In this document: positions 58,521 through 64,000 of the stretch, piece by piece | How positions within the stretch are numbered: the first letter of the stretch is position 1 | How the letters are laid out: every line of letters starts with the position of its first letter | Assembly: GCA_009617715.1 (NCBI GenBank) | Contig: VTFK01000116.1 | Span: 1,026,215-1,090,214 of the forward strand | Direction: 5' to 3' | DNA length: 64,000 nt | From: Plectrocnemia conspersa | Lineage: Eukaryota > Arthropoda > Insecta > Trichoptera > Polycentropodidae | Translations under genes and position numbers: made by a program | Notes under the pieces: model-generated | Told to the model about the DNA's origin: nothing | Databases searched by the model: none | Seen by the model: the letters and a program-made list of their open reading frames with translations, nothing else

Positions 58521-61500
58521 TTGTCTTGTGTTTTACAAGTAGTAGGAATTTCGGTCACGATGCAGTGTCCGTTCGTTACGTCAATATCACAGAATGTATG
58601 AATGTGTTTGTGGGCTTAATCAAGAGTGACGTTGATTAAAAAATAACGCTTATAACGATGGCCTAGAACTTGTCCAAAAATGTTGATTGTGGGTGTGCGC
58701 TAATTTTGCAAATGTGCTTTAATTATGGCCGTACTACGCCATTATTTACGTAGGAATTGCGACTCTAGAATATGAACTTGACTTTACAAGGTCCAGAAAA
58801 TATTTATAAATGTTGGAAATGACTCAAAACATCTTAGGAAGATATTTTTATGTATTTATCAACATGGATCTTATCGTTAAACATTTTCGGCACCTAACGC
58901 GCGCATAACCGTTTCATGAAAAACACATCTAAATAATGCCTATCCACTTTTTTAATCATAAATAAGTGATTTTATCATATAGTAAATCGTTTATTAGATG
59001 AACTGTACATTAATATAATATTTATTTATAGTTTATTGTCTGTTATGTTGAATTTTTAATAATATTTATCTTGTAAAATTAACAAAAAGTTCTGGTTACG
59101 TAACTTTTATTTACATTTAATTATAGATTAGATTATCGTTGAAATTTTTGCGATTACTACCATAATAGTAATATATCTAAAAAAAACATTTGCACTTAAA
59201 AATAATAAACACTCAAATTCACGTGGAACACATTAAATTTAATCGCTAGTGTAATAGCACATATTTTATTATTGTTCTGTACGTTATTATACAAAAAAAA
59301 ACATGTAAAATTTATGATTTTATATTAACCACTTCATGCTTGAAATATTTTTCAAAGGTTGATCAAAAAACCGATACTATTTTTTTCTCTTTTTTTAGGT
59401 AAATAATTAATATTCAACAACAAAAATAAAAATATTTTTTTTAGAATATTTTTAATAAGTACTATGCACGTCTAAAAATAGTTGACAATCTCTGCTTTCA
59501 GTTGTACGTGTGAATTCAGTTAATTTATTCTCATATTTTTTAGTGTCGTTCTTGCAAATGTGTAAATAGAGACTCAATACATAGCTATTCACAAATAAAA
59601 CATTGTGAATCAATGACCAATTCATAGACAAAATTTTAAACTTTGTGTAACTTTCTCTTTAAAAAATGCATCGACTTGTATTTTTTTTGAGTATATACGA
59701 TCTCATCTGAATTGTAAAAACTATGTGTGAATAATTCGTGAGGTTAATATAGTTCCGATAAAATATAAAGATAACCTCAGTATTGTTACAAGGCGCACTA
59801 TTATGTCATTATCCATGTACATATTTATACTGTGTATATTAGAGCAATTATTCTCGAATAATAATTGGCGATAATGGATTTGGGTCGTTACATTGGTGAT
59901 AAAATTGTAACCAATTCACATAGTAACAGACATGTATTTACAGGTGCTATTTTTCATATTTTTAATATCACATGTTCATAAAAAAATAAACATACTCTCT
60001 ATCGACTTTTCAATTGTGTTTTATTTATATAAATTATATCAGTCGCGTGTTGTTACACTTTCGTTCAGTTCGAAGGCTTTCGGTTTTACTTGTAGTGAAT
60101 GGATTGTTTATAATGTAACATACTCAGATTTATTCGCCTCTGTTTATCTCATTCGATAACTGTTTGTGCAAGTGTTTTGTAATTTAGAAGAGAACGAGCA
60201 AATAAAACGAGTGGATATTTGACGAAACGGTTCTTTGTCCGCGGGTTTTTTTTTTGCAGTAATTTACACACTTTAATGATTAAATTTCCATATAAAAAAT
60301 AATGTATAATATTATAGTTTGCAGGAAGTCGATGCCTATAGAGGAAGTGGTCAGAAAATGCGTATTAATTAACGTTAATGTCGATGCGAGTAGATTTTTG
60401 ATAGGTTCTCTTCTCTGCATTTTATTTTATGAGAACGTTGTTCTCATTTGCACATATATCGAATTTAGTACACATTTTCCTGATAATTTATTCTAGTCAG
60501 TGCCATTGTATACAAAGCGGCGATTGTATAAGTGAAGAATGCTGTTAAAAAATCTCAAACAGTAGCAGTAATTTATTTATTAGCACAAAAAAGTCAATGG
60601 CGCACACTGCCAATACTATAGTAATTTTGTCATTATTTTTTCAACAAAAAGTAAAATATTCTTAAAATTAGCAATATTTTTTGACTTACAAAGATATCAA
60701 ACTGTAACGTGTATATGTTTAAGTCCAAGCTTCATTAGTTTGCGAGCATTTAAGAGTCGTTGTTGTGCCACAGTTGGTACTGAGCACCCGAAGATGAAAT
60801 ATAATATAATGATTATGCAAAAAATTACATATTTTCTCAAATCAGATGACATGTGAATATGTATCACAATATGTTTAGAATTTTCTCTACAAATACGAGC
60901 GTTTAATGTAAGAATAATGATCGTGTAAAACAATTATTACACATATAACTGTACTTTTCTATTAGCGCCAATATTTGCTATTTTTATTGTAAATTGTATT
61001 ATAAATCTATGAAAGAATTAGGTAAGACTAAATTTTATTTACATTAAATATTATTTTGGTACCTGTTTAGAATGTCAGCGCCATGCTCAGAAACCAATGA
61101 TTTGGTAGATCTTGTTGCCAATTTATATAGTCCTCCTTTTCAGTAGATTCGTTCTAGAGCTAGTCATGGGGTGTTCACTATTCTAAGGAACGCACACTTT
61201 CTATAGCTTATTCGCAACTATCTGTTTAAATTTTAGAATATATGTAGCAAATTTATGTAGCAAAACATTGTTGGCCGTTTTCGTAGCCGTTAGGGCCAAG
61301 CCAAGTCATTCTAAACAAGTACCTTATCTATTTAAAAAATATTATGATATGAATGCCTTTTAAGAAATAAATTTGCGTTCTAGTGAAATTCTACAAATAT
61401 GTATGTATATTGAAGTTTATTGAAATTAATGTTATAGTTGTACCATTTAGCACGCCTTTAGATCAAATTAAATTATGTTCGCTATTACCCCAGTCATATT

Positions 61501-61857
61501 AATATTTTTTGATTGTTATTATCTGTGTAATTCGCAGAAAATAACTATAAATATATTTATTAATAAACACATTCATGTCACATATAAAAAATGGAAAATC
61601 CCGGAATTTTTTAAACGGTTCAAAATTCATTCCGACACATTTTTTTATATAGATGTAAACGTCAAAGATAATTATACAAGTGTTTTTGTACTTATATATT
61701 GCGATTTAGTTTATATCAGTGTACTCCCCACCACACTGCAAGGCGTGTTTTTTTATGAACTTTTGCTAACGACCTTTTTTGCTCTCAGGTCGAAACCAGC
61801 AAACTAAAATATGCTTTTTATTTGAATTATTTTTATCATTTTGGTACATATTATAAA
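58521..61857. other. noncoding, nothing recognised
   Basis: Several frames of 60-110 codons (59932-60159, 60302-60496, 60697-60933 minus, 61475-61807) are F/I/Y/K-rich without motifs, donors or repeats, as expected by chance in AT-rich DNA. No RNA gene or element end seen. Confidence 0.4.
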
Positions 61858-62110
61858 TCATGTCAAAAGCAACAAAATCGTGCCGTCGCCGTCGCAGTGG
61901 GAACGCCCGTTACCAAGCGTTTCCATTGCGACGGCGCCGACACGATTTTATTGCTTTTGACATGAAATTTTTACTTCTGAGAAGAGATAATTGTTTTTGC
62001 ACCTCTTTTTGACCAAAATTTGGTTTGAATTTACTTTAACTAATGCTCTTATATCAGAAGTTAGTAATATCGGTAAGGATAGGATTACATTTTTAAAACA
62101 TCGTAATATT
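61858..62110. mobile_element. family M copy, left-truncated
   Basis: The centre (GTCGCCGTCGCAGTGGGAAC, CGTTACCAAGCG, CGACGGCGCCGACACGATTT) and the full right arm are present: TATTGCTTTTGACATG, CTTCTGAGAAGAGATAATTG, GACCAAAATTTGGTTTGAAT, then ATATCGGTAAGGATAGG at 62071, equal to the inverted outer left block of the 37.4-kb copy. The left arm stops after CATGTCAAAAGCAACAAAAT. The 79-codon frame at 61991-62230 is a shadow. Confidence 0.7.
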
Positions 62111-62815
62111 ATTAACTCACTTGCCCCCCTCCCCTCAATGATGTCCCTTCAAACACGAACAATTTTTGCGCATAATCGTGTAAGAAAATTATACCTCAGT
62201 TATTTTATCGACAAAAACTCTCAACTGTAATGGTTTCACTATGATTCATTATTTTTTGGTGAATAATATATATACCGCAGACAAGAAGTCACCACGATTT
62301 TTGTGAAATCCTTAAAGGTCCGTTTTTGTAGACGTAAATTATTCACTTTTCGATGAACATTAAAAATAAATAAAAGAAGCGCAAAACAAATTTTTACTTA
62401 GTTCGTTTGCTAAACTTTTCTGCTTATCTTGGCAACTCGTAATCCATAACTATAAAATTATGAACGTCTTACTTTTGTTGTACGTATTGTACGTATCTTA
62501 TTTCTATTGACGCATTCAGTTGATCGTTATCAACTAAAAAATATAACTACGACATTCTTAATTTTCAAGGCTCTTGTCTCCAGCACGAATTTTTTGGGAC
62601 CACCATTGTATTGTTCGTTCCTTTATAACATTGTCTAGTTTACGGACACTATCTGATGCAATATAATATAAAATGTTTTCCCATTTGAATAGGAAAAAAT
62701 ATTTGTTGCAAAGTTATTCATTGTTCTGGCCAGTGCTCATTTAAATTATTTTATGTATTATTTATTTAAAATTATTTTTTTAATTTGATAAGTAATTAAA
62801 AAAGAATTGAATTAA
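62111..62815. other. noncoding, nothing recognised
   Basis: AT-rich; no repeat partner identified after the M end. Confidence 0.4.
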
Positions 62816-62985
62816 GAAGTGGGGAGGGGGTAATTACGAACGCGACTACTGGCAACAGTTGTGGGTAAATTTGACAGTTGCGTTTCGCAAAAGCGAAATG
62901 AACAGCCCTGGCCGGGGCCTCTGACGTCAAACGCTCGGCTATAAATGCGATTGCAGTTTTTTTTGGCTATTGTGAGTACTATTTT
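62816..62985 (+). promoter_or_regulatory. candidate core promoter (CRE + TATA)
   Basis: TGACGTCA at 62922-62929 is followed 10 bases later by TATAAATG (62940-62947). Just upstream lie GCCGGGGCC-type GC-rich sequence and a perfect hairpin TTTCGC-AAAA-GCGAAA (62883-62898). Transcription would begin near 62965-62975. GTGAGTAC follows at 62972, too close to serve as the donor of a normal first exon. The grouping is unusual for this AT-rich background; which gene it would drive is unknown. Confidence 0.35.
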
Positions 62986-64000
62986 TTCATATTTTTTTGA
63001 AACAAAATAGATATTTTCCTATTAACGGGGTGAAATTTATTCATCTGTTTATACATTTTTTTTATTTATGTACAATTATAAATTACATTTTTTTTTAAAT
63101 ATAAACGTTACTTATGAGGTGTGTACTGACAAAACAGTGAATACCCCATGAATAAATATTTTTTTAGAATAAATTTGTCCTCCGATAACAGGAAAGTACA
63201 TATAAATTTAATAATTATAAATTATTAAAAAGTCTCAAGAAATAATTTGTCAATTACTCCGGTAAACTGCTAAGTTAAAATAGTTGATTACTTAACAAAT
63301 TCATCTCACAAACACATTTTTATCGGTCTTTCTATGTGTACATTTCTTCAATGATCCTTGATAAAAATAACAATTTTCAATGCTTTGCTCACTTACACAT
63401 TGCAACAAATTAAATGGTCAGAATTTTATTATTCGGGGGCAGAATAAATAGTGAATTGTGTAAATAAAAATATAGGATAATCATAAATAAAATAATGAAT
63501 GGTCATAATTATATTATTCAGAGTCAGTATCAAAATAAATATCAAATGGTTAGAATAAAAATAGCATGCGGTCAGAATTAAAATATAGGATGATCATGTG
63601 AATTAAAAAAACATTTATAAATATAAATGGGCAACAACTTATTTATTTTAGAAAATCTTATACATAATATCTCGCTCGCACCTAAACTGTTAGTCAGATC
63701 AGTGAACACCCCATGAATAACTTTCAACGAAGGAATTCAAAGCAACGAACGAAGCGGGAATAACGATAGAGCGCTTTGTTAAAATAATTCTTGCGTTAAA
63801 TATATATTCGGACCACCCTAATATTTATTCCAGGAGCTTATATTGACCTTTTAATATAAACTGTTTTATTTAGTGTTTGTTATGCTTATTGCTCATAGAT
63901 TTGATACTATAGTAACACCGAACAGCGTATATTTTGCCACAAACCTAAATTATAAAGCGGTATCAGTACAATTTTATACTTTAAACGTTTTCTTTATATT
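62986..64000. repeat. short repeats in AT-rich DNA
   Basis: CAGTGAATACCCCATGAATA at 63136 recurs as CAGTGAACACCCCATGAATA at 63699. Between them, 63410-63600 holds irregular repeats of GGTCAGAAT..AAAATATAGG and ATGATCAT-type phrases. No gene recognised to the end of the window. Confidence 0.55.

Noticed and set aside
61475..61807. Longest open frame in the window (110 codons)
   Set aside because: F/I/Y/K-rich composition, no motif, splice signal or repeat association; expected by chance in such AT-rich DNA.
1..64000. CRISPR array, operon or phage-like defence system
   Set aside because: No short regularly spaced direct repeats with unique spacers, no long frames and no ribosome-binding sites; the composition and transposons are those of a eukaryote.

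Overview
The window reads as AT-rich nuclear DNA from an animal, most likely an insect or other arthropod. No long open reading frame is present, there are no bacterial operons or ribosome-binding sites, and the terminal repeats, satellites and decayed reverse-transcriptase and transposase fragments are those of an arthropod genome. A TCAGT-type initiator and GTGAGT splice donors point the same way. The exact taxon cannot be fixed from the sequence alone.

Host genes are almost absent. The best candidate is a first coding exon on the + strand at 49297-49419 (41 codons, start AAAATG, donor GTGAGT in phase 0). It lies behind a GC-richer leader with an initiator near 49141 and a 14-codon upstream ORF. 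Its product is not recognised, and the following 14.5 kb would be intron. A second exon-like frame lies on the - strand at 16646-16852 (69 codons, donor AAG/GTGAGC), directly against the arm of a repeat that recurs across the window. A third, weaker exon-like frame is at 53188-53471. Short promoter-like patches lie near 58100-58520 and 62880-62980.

The rest is a graveyard of mobile and repetitive DNA. From left to right: a degenerate AT-rich tandem repeat (390-1500); piggyBac-type TTAA/CCCTTT ends (3394, 5412, 15303, 28704); a non-LTR reverse-transcriptase scrap (4216); a long AT palindrome (7291); a diverged satellite (13280-14840) split by a piggyBac-like MITE at 13767-14303; an internally deleted Tigger/pogo element with both termini and TA duplications (23217-24309); a foldback MITE (26318-26546); another TIR element (28891-29193); a solo Ty3/gypsy-like LTR with AAAG duplications (30723-31196); a hAT transposase C-terminus (32040-32357); LINE reverse-transcriptase scraps (36220, 57553); a palindromic MITE family I call M (37446-37770 and fragments elsewhere); tRNA-derived SINEs (38159, 46950, perhaps 12340); a Tc1-type element with matching TIRs (43358-44511); direct repeats with a perfect 44-bp palindrome (45195-45890); a three-copy repeat carrying a CCGCCATCTTG-like core (49940-50400); and a second, inverted copy of the piggyBac-like MITE (52305-52806).

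No functional new system is demonstrated. The items most worth checking are the 49.3-kb exon, the 16.6-kb exon next to family M (possibly the coding part of an autonomous parent of that MITE), the CCGCCATCTTG repeats, and the natural empty-site comparison for the piggyBac insertion.
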